Below, one piece after another: positions 46,409-54,959 of a stretch of 64,000 nucleotides of DNA. The translations under genes were made by a program, and so were the position numbers. Source of the DNA: Rhizorhabdus sp049889055. Lineage in GTDB: Bacteria > Pseudomonadota > Alphaproteobacteria > Sphingomonadales > Sphingomonadaceae. The notes under the pieces are model-generated. The model had not been told where the DNA came from, did not search any database, and saw only the letters and a program-made list of their open reading frames with translations. How positions within the stretch are numbered: position 1 is the stretch's first letter; each line of letters opens with the position of its first letter. The stretch covers positions 221,393 to 285,392 of the forward strand of contig NZ_JBLTWO010000006.1 of the NCBI RefSeq assembly GCF_049889055.1, given 5' to 3'.

Positions 46409-47302
46409 TCAGATCGCGTCCGAAGCCAGCTCGACGCCCGCGCGGCGGTGGGCGGCGACCAGCGTGTTGCGCAGGAGGACCGCGATCGTCATCGGCCCGA
46501 CCCCGCCGGGGACGGGGGTGACGGCGGAGGCGACCGCCGCCGCCTCGTCATAGGCGACGTCGCCGACCAGCCGGGTCTTGCCGGGCTCCGCGCCGGGGAC
46601 GCGGTTTATGCCGACATCGATCACCACCGCGCCGGGCTTGATCCAGTCGCCGCGCACCATTTCGGGGCGGCCGACCGCCGCGACGACGATGTCCGCCCGC
46701 CGGACGACCTCGGGCAGATCGCGGGTGCGGCTGTGCGCGACGGTGACGGTGCAGCTTTCGGCCAGCAGCAGCTGTGCCATCGGCTTGCCGACGATGTTGG
46801 AGCGGCCGATCACCACCGCGTTCAGGCCCGACAGATCGCCGAGCCGATCCTTGAGCAGCATCAGGCAGCCGAGCGGGGTGCAGGGGACATAGCCGGGCTG
46901 GCCCACCGCCAACCGTCCGGCGTTGACGACATGGAATCCGTCGACATCCTTGTCGGGGTCGATCGTCGCGATCACCTGCTGCTCGTCGAGCGGCGCGGGC
47001 AGCGGCAGCTGGACAAGGATGCCGTCGACGCGCTCGTCTTCGTTGAGCTGGCGCACGAGCGCGAGAAGCTGGTCCTGCGTCGCATCGGCCGGCAGGCGAT
47101 GCTCGAAGCTCTCCATCCCCGCCTCGACCGTCGCCTTGTGCTTCGAGCGGACATAGACCTGGCTGGCCGGATCCTCGCCGACGAGCACGACCGCGAGGCC
47201 GGGCGCACGTCCCGTCGCCGCGCGAAACGGGCCGACCAGCGCCGCCACCCGCCCGCGCAGCCCTGCCGCGAATGCCTTGCCGTCGATGATGTCCGCGCTC
47301 AT
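46409..47302 (-). CDS. folD: Methylenetetrahydrofolate dehydrogenase/cyclohydrolase FolD
   Basis: Bifunctional cytoplasmic enzyme of one-carbon metabolism, 297 aa. YVRSKHKATVEAG includes the catalytic Y and K, followed by VDGILVQLPLPAPLDEQQVI, the NADP loop VIGRSNIVGKPMAQLLL and the C-terminal TPVPGGVGPMTIAVLLRNT. Its ATG overlaps the DUF167 stop (ATGA). Confidence 0.96.
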   Translation of the reverse strand: MSADIIDGKAFAAGLRGRVAALVGPFRAATGRAPGLAVVLVGEDPASQVYVRSKHKATVEAGMESFEHRLPADATQDQLLALVRQLNEDERVDGILVQLPLPAPLDEQQVIATIDPDKDVDGFHVVNAGRLAVGQPGYVPCTPLGCLMLLKDRLGDLSGLNAVVIGRSNIVGKPMAQLLLAESCTVTVAHSRTRDLPEVVRRADIVVAAVGRPEMVRGDWIKPGAVVIDVGINRVPGAEPGKTRLVGDVAYDEAAAVASAVTPVPGGVGPMTIAVLLRNTLVAAHRRAGVELASDAI

Positions 47303-47586
47303 GCCTTGTCCCTGACGATGGTTTCGAGTGCGGCCGCGAGGCGCGCCGGATCACCCTGTATTTCGAGCCTCTTTAGACGCGATGTGGCGCCGCTGGCCAG
47401 CGTCACGTCCCGACGTGCAATAGCCAGCGCCTTGGCCAGCAGCCGGACGAGCGCCTCGTTCGCCGCACCATCGGTCGGTGCTGCGCAGAGCTTGACCGAA
47501 AGCCAGCTGCGATCGTCATCGCCGCGCACCACGCCTTCGATCGCGTCCCGACCGGCGCGCGGCGTGACGCGGACGGCGAGCTTCAA
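47299..47586 (-). CDS. DUF167 (YggU) family protein
   Basis: 95 aa from a TTG; contains the family signature VRVTPRAGRDAI and APTDGAANEALVRLLAKAL. Family homology appears to extend upstream as AWTQTADGLK, in frame, with no ATG or GTG before the frame merges with the yggT stop. A rarer start (CTG at 47616) or the TTG must therefore be used. Small cytoplasmic protein of unknown function, conserved next to yggT. Confidence 0.85.
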   Translation of the reverse strand: MKLAVRVTPRAGRDAIEGVVRGDDDRSWLSVKLCAAPTDGAANEALVRLLAKALAIARRDVTLASGATSRLKRLEIQGDPARLAAALETIVRDKA

Positions 47587-47612
47587 TCCGTCCGCCGTCT
47601 GAGTCCAGGCCG

Positions 47613-47915
47613 TCAGACGCCCGCCGCAGCCGCCTGGACCATGCCGTAGCGGATTACCATCTGCACGATGTAGATCAGCAGCAGGACGACGAGCGGCGAC
47701 AGGTCGAGCTGGCCGAAGTCCGGCATGATGCGGCGCACGGGGCGATAGACGGGCTCGGTGATCTTCTGCAGCGCGAAAAGAACCTGCCGGACGAAGTCGT
47801 TATAGGTGTTGATCACGTTGAAGGCGACGAGCCAGGACATGATTCCCTGGATGATCACGATCCAGGTGAACACATCCAGCAGCTTGTTCACGATCTGCAA
47901 CAGGAGAACCAGCAT
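47613..47915 (-). CDS. YggT family membrane protein
   Basis: 100-aa two-span membrane protein with the family core TWIVIIQGIMSWLVAFN, then PVYRPVRRIMPDFGQLDLSP and VVLLLIYIVQMVIRYGM. YggT proteins are implicated in osmotic stress or membrane organisation. First gene of the yggT-DUF167-folD-marC series. Confidence 0.92.
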   Translation of the reverse strand: MLVLLLQIVNKLLDVFTWIVIIQGIMSWLVAFNVINTYNDFVRQVLFALQKITEPVYRPVRRIMPDFGQLDLSPLVVLLLIYIVQMVIRYGMVQAAAAGV

Positions 47916-48010
47916 CTAAGCCCCTTCGCGAATGACCCTCATGGCGTCATCGCCCGATGTAAGGGCGCGCGGGCGATGGGGCAACCGTCAGAGCCCGCCG
48001 ACGTCGCGCG

Positions 48011-48502
48011 TCAGTCGAAGAAACCCACGCAATCGGGCAGGCCCAGTTCCTCGGCGAGATCCTTGAGGTCCTCAGCGCGGCGCAGATTGGCCAGCACCTC
48101 CTTGCGGTCCTCGGGCTCGTCGTCGGCCATCGCGACCTTGGTGAGCTTGATCACCCTGTCGCGCACCGTCTTGAAATCGACATCGTCGAGCCGGTCGAGA
48201 TCGAACTCCAGGATCGCATTGGGCGCTTTCCAGAAGGGCCAGAATTGCCACCAGCGGCGCGGCCCCGGCGCCGGCGACACCCGCCGCACCGCGCGCACCC
48301 GCCAATGGCCGCCATCGTCGTCGAACATCTCCATCCCGGTCAGGATGTCGTCTGCCGCGACATATTCGGGAAATTCGCGCAGCAACCACGCATCGTCGAA
48401 ATAGCAAAGCTCGTTGTCGCGGAGGATGCCGAGCACCGGCAGCGGGATCCGGTGCCCACTCACCATGGCATGATGCGGATCGTAACTGTCGTCCTCGGCC
48501 AT
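48011..48502 (-). CDS. Uncharacterised protein with WWQF domain shared with 10737-11735
   Basis: 163-aa cytoplasmic protein. Residues ~20-115 align with the N-terminus of the DUF4272 protein: PVLG, then G-x-E-x(2)-D-x(2)-G-x(2)-W-x-V, then PAPGPRRWWQF (84-87), then a D-D-x-x-F-x-x-V-R-x-R-V/I helix start. The acidic C-terminus (KVAMADDEPEDRKEVLANLR) is unique to this copy. No known family was recognised. ATG 48502 is chosen because the long upstream extension to 49021 is not protein-like. Confidence 0.65.
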   Translation of the reverse strand: MAEDDSYDPHHAMVSGHRIPLPVLGILRDNELCYFDDAWLLREFPEYVAADDILTGMEMFDDDGGHWRVRAVRRVSPAPGPRRWWQFWPFWKAPNAILEFDLDRLDDVDFKTVRDRVIKLTKVAMADDEPEDRKEVLANLRRAEDLKDLAEELGLPDCVGFFD

Positions 48503-48728
48503 GGCCTTCCCCCGAGTCGCTTTGGAACAAGACCGGAACATATCAGGCCATCGCCGTGGCGCAATGCCGACAGTGGACACAGGATAGGCCAACGCCCCGC
48601 CCGCTCCTCCGTACAATCCGCAAAGGATTGCGGGTAATCCCGAATGGCCGCGCAAGGCCCGCTTGTGCGACTGGAGCATCAACAGGAACGACAGCGGCGG
48701 ATCCACGATATCCGCGAGGAAGAGACGG

Positions 48729-49073
48729 ATGCTCGAACGGTTGAAGGATATTTCCCGCCACGCTTTGGCCCGGATCACCGGCCAGTCGGAAGCCAACGAT
48801 GCGGACCGGCGGCGCAGCGAGCGCAACGAGACGCTGATCTTCGGGACGGTCATGTCGGGCGGGCAGATGGTGCCTGTGCGCGTGCTCGATCTGTCGCGCG
48901 GCGGCGCGCGGATCGAACTGCCCGAGACGCAGAATATCCGCGACCTCGTCTGGCTGCACTGGCCGCGTCTCGAACGGCTCGGCCGGGTGATGTGGGCGGA
49001 AGGCCGGTCGATCGGCGTCAAGTTCGCCCAGCCGCTCGGTCCGCATGAATTGCAATCGATCCTGGCGGCTTAA
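48729..49073 (+). CDS. PilZ-domain protein
   Basis: 114 aa. PilZ signature: RRRSERNE (the RxxxR c-di-GMP motif) and LDLSRGGARIELP (the D/NxSxxG motif), with the closing SIGVKFAQPL strand. A single-domain c-di-GMP-binding protein; downstream target unknown. ATG 48729 follows AGGAAGAG. Confidence 0.9.
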   Translation: MLERLKDISRHALARITGQSEANDADRRRSERNETLIFGTVMSGGQMVPVRVLDLSRGGARIELPETQNIRDLVWLHWPRLERLGRVMWAEGRSIGVKFAQPLGPHELQSILAA

Positions 49074-49174
49074 GTCCCGAGTTCTTTCCGCCAGCGGTGC
49101 TCAGGCCAGCGCGCTGCAATGGAGAGGACGCCGCCGGAATCCGGTAAGTGTAGCATTGCGTACCGTCCGCTGCC

Positions 49175-49957
49175 TCAGTGCAGCGCACGCCACAGGCTGT
49201 AGAGGCTGGTCGCCGTCAAGACGATACCGACCAGCAGCAACAGGCGCTTCGCCTCGATCTTCTTCGCCAATATCGCCCCGAGCGGCGCGGCCAGCAGGCC
49301 GCCGATGATCAGGCCGACCGCCGCGATCGAGAAGGCCTCCAGGCCCAGCGTCAGAATGAAGGTCAGCGAGATCGTCGTCGTCAGGAAGAACTCGGCGGTG
49401 TTGACCGTGCCGATCGTGTAACGCGGCTCGGTGCCCTGCACGAGCAGGTTGGACGTCACCACCGGGCCCCAGCCGCCGCCGCCGGCCGCGTCGAGAAAGC
49501 CGCCGGTCAGCCCGAGCGGCTCGACGAATTTGGCCGCCTTATATTCGCCGCCATGGTTCATCCGCCAGGACCGCCACAGCAGATAGACGCCGATGCCCGT
49601 CAGATAGGCCATGACGAAGGGCCGCGCGACCGATGCGTCGACATTGGCGAGCAGATAGGCCCCTGTGATCCCGCCGAGCATCCCCGGCACGGCCAGCCGG
49701 CTGAACAGCTTCCAGTCGATATTGCGGTGATAGACATGGCTGATCGCCGACGCCGCCGTCGTGAAGCTTTCCACCAGATGGACGCTGGCCGAGGCGCGCG
49801 CCGGGGCGACGCCCATGATGCTGACGAGGAGGGTGTTGGTGATCACGCCGAACGCCATGCCCAGCGCGCCATCGACCAGCTGCGCGACGAAGCCGACGCC
49901 GATGAAGGGCAGGATCGAGTGGACTTGCTCCATCGTCAGTTCGGGCAACACGAACAT
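49175..49957 (-). CDS. TSUP-family (TauE/SafE) transporter
   Basis: 260-aa, ~8-span permease. Starts LPFIGVGFVAQLVDGALGMA; central NTLLVSIMGVAPARASASVH and a second repeat with GGFLDAAGGGGWGPVVTSNL. The family exports or imports sulfur-containing or organic anions; substrate unknown. ATG 49957; a GTG at 49978 is in frame but less likely. Confidence 0.88.
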   Translation of the reverse strand: MFVLPELTMEQVHSILPFIGVGFVAQLVDGALGMAFGVITNTLLVSIMGVAPARASASVHLVESFTTAASAISHVYHRNIDWKLFSRLAVPGMLGGITGAYLLANVDASVARPFVMAYLTGIGVYLLWRSWRMNHGGEYKAAKFVEPLGLTGGFLDAAGGGGWGPVVTSNLLVQGTEPRYTIGTVNTAEFFLTTTISLTFILTLGLEAFSIAAVGLIIGGLLAAPLGAILAKKIEAKRLLLLVGIVLTATSLYSLWRALH

Positions 49958-50113
49958 GGCAGCTTTTCTCCCCAGCACCGGACGATAGGCCGAATGCCAC
50001 CCCCGCTATGTCTCCGTCCTTATCTCAATCAAATTAATCGACAAGACAAAGGCGGGCCAGTTCTTCTTCGCCAGCCGCAAGAGAAACTTCGAATGCGCCA
50101 GGCGGCGACCGCC

Positions 50114-50899
50114 TCAGTCGAAGCGGAAACCGGATATCATCGTCCCCATTACGGGTTCGCCATAGATTTTCTTCCCGGGGCCTTGCGATGCGCCCGCCGC
50201 CACCATCAGCGGCAGCAGATGCTCCTCGCGCGGGTGGGCATAGCGACCGGCGGGGGCGTCGGCCCAGCTGGCCAGACGTTGGGCGCGCGCGCCGGCCGGC
50301 CCTTCGACTGCCGTGCCGAGCCAGTCGTCGAACAGGCGCGAAGGCTCTGCCGCGCCGGCCTGGCGATAGGCCTTCATATTGTGGAAGCTCATGCCCGCGC
50401 CGACGATCAGCACACCCTCGTCGCGCAGCGGCTGCAGCGCCGCACCGGCCCGCGCCGCGAGCAGCGGATCGAGCTTCCGGTCGAGCGACATCTCGACCAC
50501 CGGTATATCGGCATCGGGAAAAGCGACCATCAATGGTACGAACGCGCCATGGTCGAGCCCCCGATCGGGATCGACGCCGGCTGCAAGTCCGGCGCCCTCC
50601 AGCAGCGCTGCGGCGCGTGAGGCCAGCGCCGGATCTCCCGGTACCGGATAACGCAGCCGATAGGTGTGCTCGGGAAAGCCATAATAGTCGAAGACGAGAT
50701 CGGGCCGCGCGGTTCCGGTCAGCCGGAACCCCTCGGTCTCCCAATGGCCAGTGACGATCAGGATCGCGCGCGGGCGTTCGGGCAGCAGGCCCGCAAGGTC
50801 GCGCAGGAAGCGCTCCATGCCGGTCCACATGCCTTGCGGATCGTCCATGAAGAAACAGGGGCCGCCGCCATGCGGAATGTAGAGACTGGGCATCGTCAT
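50114..50899 (-). CDS. Class III extradiol ring-cleavage dioxygenase, DODA/YgiD type
   Basis: 261 aa. Metal-ligand histidines lie in SLYIPHGGGPCFF and VTGHWETEGFRL; the YgiD-type FDYYGFPEHTYRLRYP and GLDHGAFVPLMVAFPDADIP follow, with AHPREEHLLPLMVA near the C-terminus. Members cleave catechols such as DOPA or are Zn/Fe enzymes of unknown substrate. ATGs at 50899 and 50893 are both plausible; no strong ribosome site. Confidence 0.9.
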   Translation of the reverse strand: MTMPSLYIPHGGGPCFFMDDPQGMWTGMERFLRDLAGLLPERPRAILIVTGHWETEGFRLTGTARPDLVFDYYGFPEHTYRLRYPVPGDPALASRAAALLEGAGLAAGVDPDRGLDHGAFVPLMVAFPDADIPVVEMSLDRKLDPLLAARAGAALQPLRDEGVLIVGAGMSFHNMKAYRQAGAAEPSRLFDDWLGTAVEGPAGARAQRLASWADAPAGRYAHPREEHLLPLMVAAGASQGPGKKIYGEPVMGTMISGFRFD

Positions 50900-51042
50900 G
50901 CGCGGAAGATCGGTCGGCCTGTCGCGCATTGCAAGGCAGCTGTCCCGATCTTCCCCGCAGGGATCATCGACAGGTCCCGAAGTCCGTGCCAATCCTTGCC
51001 GCGCGGCGGCCGGGGGGTCGCCGGCACAAGGAGAGACGTTCC

Positions 51043-51420
51043 ATGTTCAGCCATATCATGCTCGGTGCGAACGACATCGCGGCATCGAAGAAATTCTACG
51101 ACGCCATTCTCGGCGTCCTGGGCGTAGCCCCCGGTGCGGGCGGCGATGACCGCGTGTTCTGGATGACCCCGACCGGCATCTTCGCCATCACCAAGCCCAT
51201 CAATGGCGAGCCGGCCGGCCCCGGCAATGGCAGCACGATCGGCTTCTCCGTGTCCGGCCCCGAGCAGGCCGATGCCTGGCACGCCGCCGGTCTGGCCGCA
51301 GGTGGCAGCGCCTGCGAGGATCCCCCGGGCGTCCGTCCCAGCAGCATGGGCGACCTCTATCTCGCCTATCTGCGTGACCCCGCCGGCAACAAGCTCTGCG
51401 CCCTGCACCGCATGGGCTGA
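51043..51420 (+). CDS. VOC (glyoxalase-fold) family protein
   Basis: 125 aa, single vicinal-oxygen-chelate domain: MFSHIMLGANDIAASKKFYD, then GSTIGFSVSGPEQADAWHAA and DLYLAYLRDPAGNKLCALHR. An E/H/D metal site is only partly recognisable. AAGGAGA ribosome site. Substrate unknown; glyoxalase or dioxygenase-like. Confidence 0.85.
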   Translation: MFSHIMLGANDIAASKKFYDAILGVLGVAPGAGGDDRVFWMTPTGIFAITKPINGEPAGPGNGSTIGFSVSGPEQADAWHAAGLAAGGSACEDPPGVRPSSMGDLYLAYLRDPAGNKLCALHRMG

Positions 51421-51428
51421 CGATGGTT

Positions 51429-51460
51429 CCCCGGCGCTTTCACGGCGCCGGGGGCTTTAT
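51429..51460 (+). terminator. Rho-independent terminator after the VOC gene
   Basis: 9-bp stem CCCCGGCGC / GCGCCGGGG (51429-51437 and 51445-51453) with a short loop, followed by GCTTTAT. It lies between convergent genes. Confidence 0.8.
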
Positions 51461-51467
51461 GTCGGGA

Positions 51468-52538
51468 TCAGGCTTCGCGGGCGCGGGCGTCGGCGAAGAT
51501 GGTCCAGACGCTGATGAACATCGCGGCGATGACAGGCCCCACGACCAGGCCATGAATCCCGAACACCTCGAGACCGCCCAGCGTCGTGATCAGCACGACA
51601 TAGTCGGGCAGCCGCGTGTCGCGACCGACGAGCAACGGGCGCAGGATATTGTCGACCATGCCGATCACCAGCACGCCGAGGCCGACGAGGATGATCGCCT
51701 TCACCACCGCGCCGGTAGCGAGCAGATAGAGCGCGACCGGGACCCAGACGAGACCGGCGCCCACGGCGGGGATCAGCGAAGCAATGCCCATCATCGTACC
51801 GAGCAAGAGCGCGCCCTGCAGCCCCAGCGCCCAGATCGCCACGCCGCCAATCGCGCCCTGGACGATGGCGACGACCATGCTGCCCTTGATAGTGGCGCGG
51901 GTGACCACGATGAAGTTGCGGACCAGCGCATTGCGCTGATGCGGTTCGAGCGGCACCGACTCGACCACCGTCTTGCCCAGCGCTTCGCCGTCGCGCAGCA
52001 GGAAAAAGGCGAGGTAGAGCATCACGCCGATGATCAGGGTGAAATGCAGCGCCTGCTGTCCGACGAGCAGCGCCTGTCCTGCCAGCGCACCGAAGCTCCC
52101 GCTCAGCGCCTCGGTCAGCTGGCGCCGGGCCTGATCGAAGTCGGTCCAGCCCGAACGCCGCAGCAGATTTTCTGCCCAGTCGGGCAAGGCCGCCGTCATC
52201 TGGCCGAACAGCTGGGCCAGGTCGACCTGCCCCGACTGCATCTTCGCGTAGAAGGTCAGCAGTTCGTCGATCAGCGCCGAGGCGAGGAACAGCGCCGGCA
52301 GCACGACGATCACCGTGATCAGCAACAGGGTAAGGAACGCTGCCCACCCTTCCTTGCCCGGCATGCGCTCCTGCAGCGCCTTGTTGACCGGATAGAAGAG
52401 GATGGTGAGCACCAGTGCCCACAGGATCGATGCGAAAAGCGGGGCGATGACCACCGCGAAACCGACACTCACCAGCAGCACGATCAGCAGGAAAGTCCCC
52501 TGCTCATAGCGAATCGGCTTCCGTTCCCCCGCGTCCAT
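51468..52538 (-). CDS. AI-2E/PerM-family permease
   Basis: 356 aa with ~8 spans; the family-typical mid-region hairpin (TLIIGVMLYLAFFLLRDGEA) and the C-terminal GALLLGTMMGIASLIPAVGA segment are present. Family members include autoinducer-2 exporters and Na/H antiporters, so the role is unclear. GGGAG ribosome site before ATG 52538. Confidence 0.85.
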   Translation of the reverse strand: MDAGERKPIRYEQGTFLLIVLLVSVGFAVVIAPLFASILWALVLTILFYPVNKALQERMPGKEGWAAFLTLLLITVIVVLPALFLASALIDELLTFYAKMQSGQVDLAQLFGQMTAALPDWAENLLRRSGWTDFDQARRQLTEALSGSFGALAGQALLVGQQALHFTLIIGVMLYLAFFLLRDGEALGKTVVESVPLEPHQRNALVRNFIVVTRATIKGSMVVAIVQGAIGGVAIWALGLQGALLLGTMMGIASLIPAVGAGLVWVPVALYLLATGAVVKAIILVGLGVLVIGMVDNILRPLLVGRDTRLPDYVVLITTLGGLEVFGIHGLVVGPVIAAMFISVWTIFADARAREA

Positions 52539-52666
52539 GCGTCACTCCCACCCTGATCCCCAGCGTCGGGGACCGCTCCTGTCAGGCAAAATGCCACGGC
52601 TTTCGTGACGGTTCCATCGGACGCATATTTTCCCTCCGACCGGGCAGAGTTGCGCGCGGGGGCGGA

Positions 52667-53215
52667 TCAGCTGGCCGGGGCGACGGCGTCGGCGATCAGC
52701 TTCTTCGCGGGCGCGCCATTCCAGTCCATCGCACCATAGACGCGCCACAGCTCCTTGCCCTGCGCGTCATAGAAGACGGTCGTCGGCAGCGTCTCGGTAC
52801 CGAGCGCCTGCATCAGGACATTCTGCTGGTCCGAATGGCGGGTCAGCGCCTTGAAGCCCTTCTGCTCGAAAAAGGGGCCGATGACCTTGGCGCCTTCGAG
52901 ATCCTGGCTGACCGTGATCAGGCGGAAGCGTTCTTCTTCCTGGGCCATCCGGTCGAGCGCGGGCATCTCGGCGACGCAGGGCGCGCACCAGGTCGCCCAC
53001 AGATTGACCATCAGCGGCTTGCCGCGAAACTGGGTCAGGGTCGCGGGGCCGCCCTTCTCGTCGGCGAAGGGGATCGCGGGCATTTCCTTGCCGCGCTGCG
53101 AAATATCGACGCGGCCTACGGATTCGGCGGGTACGCCGCCTTGCGGGGCGTCCTTGGGTTTACTATCGCAGGCGGCCAGCGCCAGAGCGAGGAGACAGGC
53201 AATCAACGGCCGCAC
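52667..53215 (-). CDS. TlpA-like thiol-disulfide oxidoreductase lipoprotein
   Basis: 182 aa. A GTG at 53215 preceded by GGAG gives a lipoprotein signal (MRPLIACLLALALAACDSKP, lipobox AAC). Thioredoxin-fold active site WATWCAPCVAEMPAL, then RHSDQQNVLMQALGTETLPT with the cis-proline. Anchored in the inner or outer membrane facing the periplasm; probably reduces or oxidises exported proteins. Its start is only 16 bp from the divergent argH ATG. Confidence 0.88.
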   Translation of the reverse strand: MRPLIACLLALALAACDSKPKDAPQGGVPAESVGRVDISQRGKEMPAIPFADEKGGPATLTQFRGKPLMVNLWATWCAPCVAEMPALDRMAQEEERFRLITVSQDLEGAKVIGPFFEQKGFKALTRHSDQQNVLMQALGTETLPTTVFYDAQGKELWRVYGAMDWNGAPAKKLIADAVAPAS

Positions 53216-53231
53216 GAACAACTCCAACAAG

Positions 53232-54608
53232 ATGTGGGGAGGGCGCTTCGCCGAAGGCCCCGCTGCAGTCATGCGCGAGATTAACGCTTCGATCCCGTTC
53301 GACAAGCGACTTTGGCAACAGGATATCGCCGGATCGAAGGCGCATGTTGCGATGCTGGCTGCGCAGAAGATCGTCAGCGAGGCCGATGCCGCCGAGATCG
53401 TGCGCGGGCTGGACGCGGTCGCTGCCGAATATGCCGAGAAGGGCGTGCCGGTGGACCTCGCGCTGGAGGACATCCACATGGCGACCGAGGGCCGGCTGGC
53501 CGAACTGATCGGCGCGCCGGCGGGACGGCTTCACACCGCACGGTCGCGCAACGACCAGGTCGCGACCGACTTCAAGCTGTGGGTGCGCGACGCGATCGAT
53601 GCGGTCGACGCCGGGCTCCAGGCGCTGCAGGTCGCGCTGGTGACGCGCGCCGACGAACATGCCGCGAGCGTCATGCCAGGCTTCACCCACCTGCAGGTCG
53701 CCCAGCCGGTGACCCTCGGCCATCATCTGATGGCCTATTATGAAATGATCGGCCGTGACCGCAGCCGCTTCGCCGACGCGCGCAAGCGGCTGAACCGCTG
53801 CCCGCTCGGTGCGGCGGCGCTCGCGGGCACCGGCTTTCCGATCGACCGTCACAGCACTGCCGAAGCGCTGGGCTTCGATGGCCCCACCGACAACAGCCTC
53901 GACTCGGTCAGCGACCGCGATTTCGCGCTCGACTATCTGATGGCGGCGACCCAGCTGAGTCTGCACCTGTCGCGGCTGGCCGAAGAGTTCATCATCTGGG
54001 CGAGCCAGCCCTATGCCTTCGTCAAGCTGCCCGACAGCTATTCGACCGGCTCCTCGATCATGCCGCAGAAGCGCAACCCCGACGCGGCCGAGCTGGTGCG
54101 CGGCCATTCGGGGCGCATCGCCGGCTGCATGACCGCGCTGGTGATGACGATGAAGGGCCTGCCGCTCGCTTATTCGAAGGACATGCAGGACGACAAACCG
54201 CCGGTGTTCGAGGCGCACGACCTGCTCGCTCTGTCGATCGCGGCGATGACCGGCATGATCGAGACCGCGACCTTCGTCGCCCCGCGCCTGCGCCAGGCGG
54301 CCGAGCAGGGCTTCTCGACCGCGACCGACCTCGCCGACTGGCTGGTCCGCGTCGCCGACATCCCCTTCCGCGAGGCGCACCACATTACCGGTACCGCCGT
54401 GAAGCTCGCCGAGCGCGAGGGGCTGGCGCTCGACAAGCTGCCGATCGAGGCGCTCAAGTCGATCGACGAACGGATCGACGAGCGCGTCTATCGGGCGCTG
54501 TCGGTCGACGCCTCGGTCGAAAGCCGCGCGAGCCATGGCGGCACCGCGCCGTCGCAGGTGCGCCAGCGCATCGCCGACGCCAAGGCACGCCTGGGGATCG
54601 CGGCATGA
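53232..54608 (+). CDS. argH: Argininosuccinate lyase
   Basis: 458 aa, family length; last step of arginine synthesis. Starts MWGGRFAEGPAAVMREINAS; active-site signature GSSIMPQKRNPDAAELVRG, plus HTARSRNDQVATDFKLWVRD. No Shine-Dalgarno precedes the ATG, and the divergent tlpA-like gene starts 16 bp away. lptM and lysA follow in the same direction. Confidence 0.97.
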   Translation: MWGGRFAEGPAAVMREINASIPFDKRLWQQDIAGSKAHVAMLAAQKIVSEADAAEIVRGLDAVAAEYAEKGVPVDLALEDIHMATEGRLAELIGAPAGRLHTARSRNDQVATDFKLWVRDAIDAVDAGLQALQVALVTRADEHAASVMPGFTHLQVAQPVTLGHHLMAYYEMIGRDRSRFADARKRLNRCPLGAAALAGTGFPIDRHSTAEALGFDGPTDNSLDSVSDRDFALDYLMAATQLSLHLSRLAEEFIIWASQPYAFVKLPDSYSTGSSIMPQKRNPDAAELVRGHSGRIAGCMTALVMTMKGLPLAYSKDMQDDKPPVFEAHDLLALSIAAMTGMIETATFVAPRLRQAAEQGFSTATDLADWLVRVADIPFREAHHITGTAVKLAEREGLALDKLPIEALKSIDERIDERVYRALSVDASVESRASHGGTAPSQVRQRIADAKARLGIAA

Positions 54609-54859
54609 GCGCGCGCCGCTACGCCGCCTGCGCCGCAGCCATCGCGCTGCTGCTGCTCGCCGGGTGCGGCAAGCGCGATGTGCTGCGCCCGCCCGAGGGC
54701 AAGGCCCTGCCGTCCAAGCCCGCAACGGCCGCGACCCAGCCGACGGTGCAGGACCTGCTGACCCCTCCCGTCGAGTCGCGGCCGGTGCGCAGCGACGACG
54801 TGCTACGCCGGTCGGAAGAGCGGCCGGACGACCGTTTCAACCTGCCGCCGCCGGGCTGA
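54605..54859 (+). CDS. lptM: LptM-like small lipoprotein
   Basis: 84 aa; lipoprotein signal MSARRYAACAAAIALLLLAG with C at ~21, then GKRDVLRPPEGKALPSKPAT. LptM (YifL) is the small lipoprotein that helps LptDE assembly; in many proteobacteria it lies between arginine and lysine genes, as here (argH-lptM-lysA). ATG overlaps the argH stop. Match is by size, lipobox, proline content and context. Confidence 0.75.
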   Translation: MSARRYAACAAAIALLLLAGCGKRDVLRPPEGKALPSKPATAATQPTVQDLLTPPVESRPVRSDDVLRRSEERPDDRFNLPPPG

Positions 54860-54959
54860 TCGCAACACCGGCAGACGATATCCAACGCCGCCCGTGCCGA
54901 AGGACTCGGTACGCGGCCATTTGCGGGCAGGGCCTGACCCGCCCGACAACGGGGACGAG

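Noticed and set aside
50034..50828. Minus frame running past the stop of the extradiol dioxygenase and ending in a protein-like tail
   Set aside because: The dioxygenase frame is unambiguous in this region; the tail alone has no start and no recognised family.
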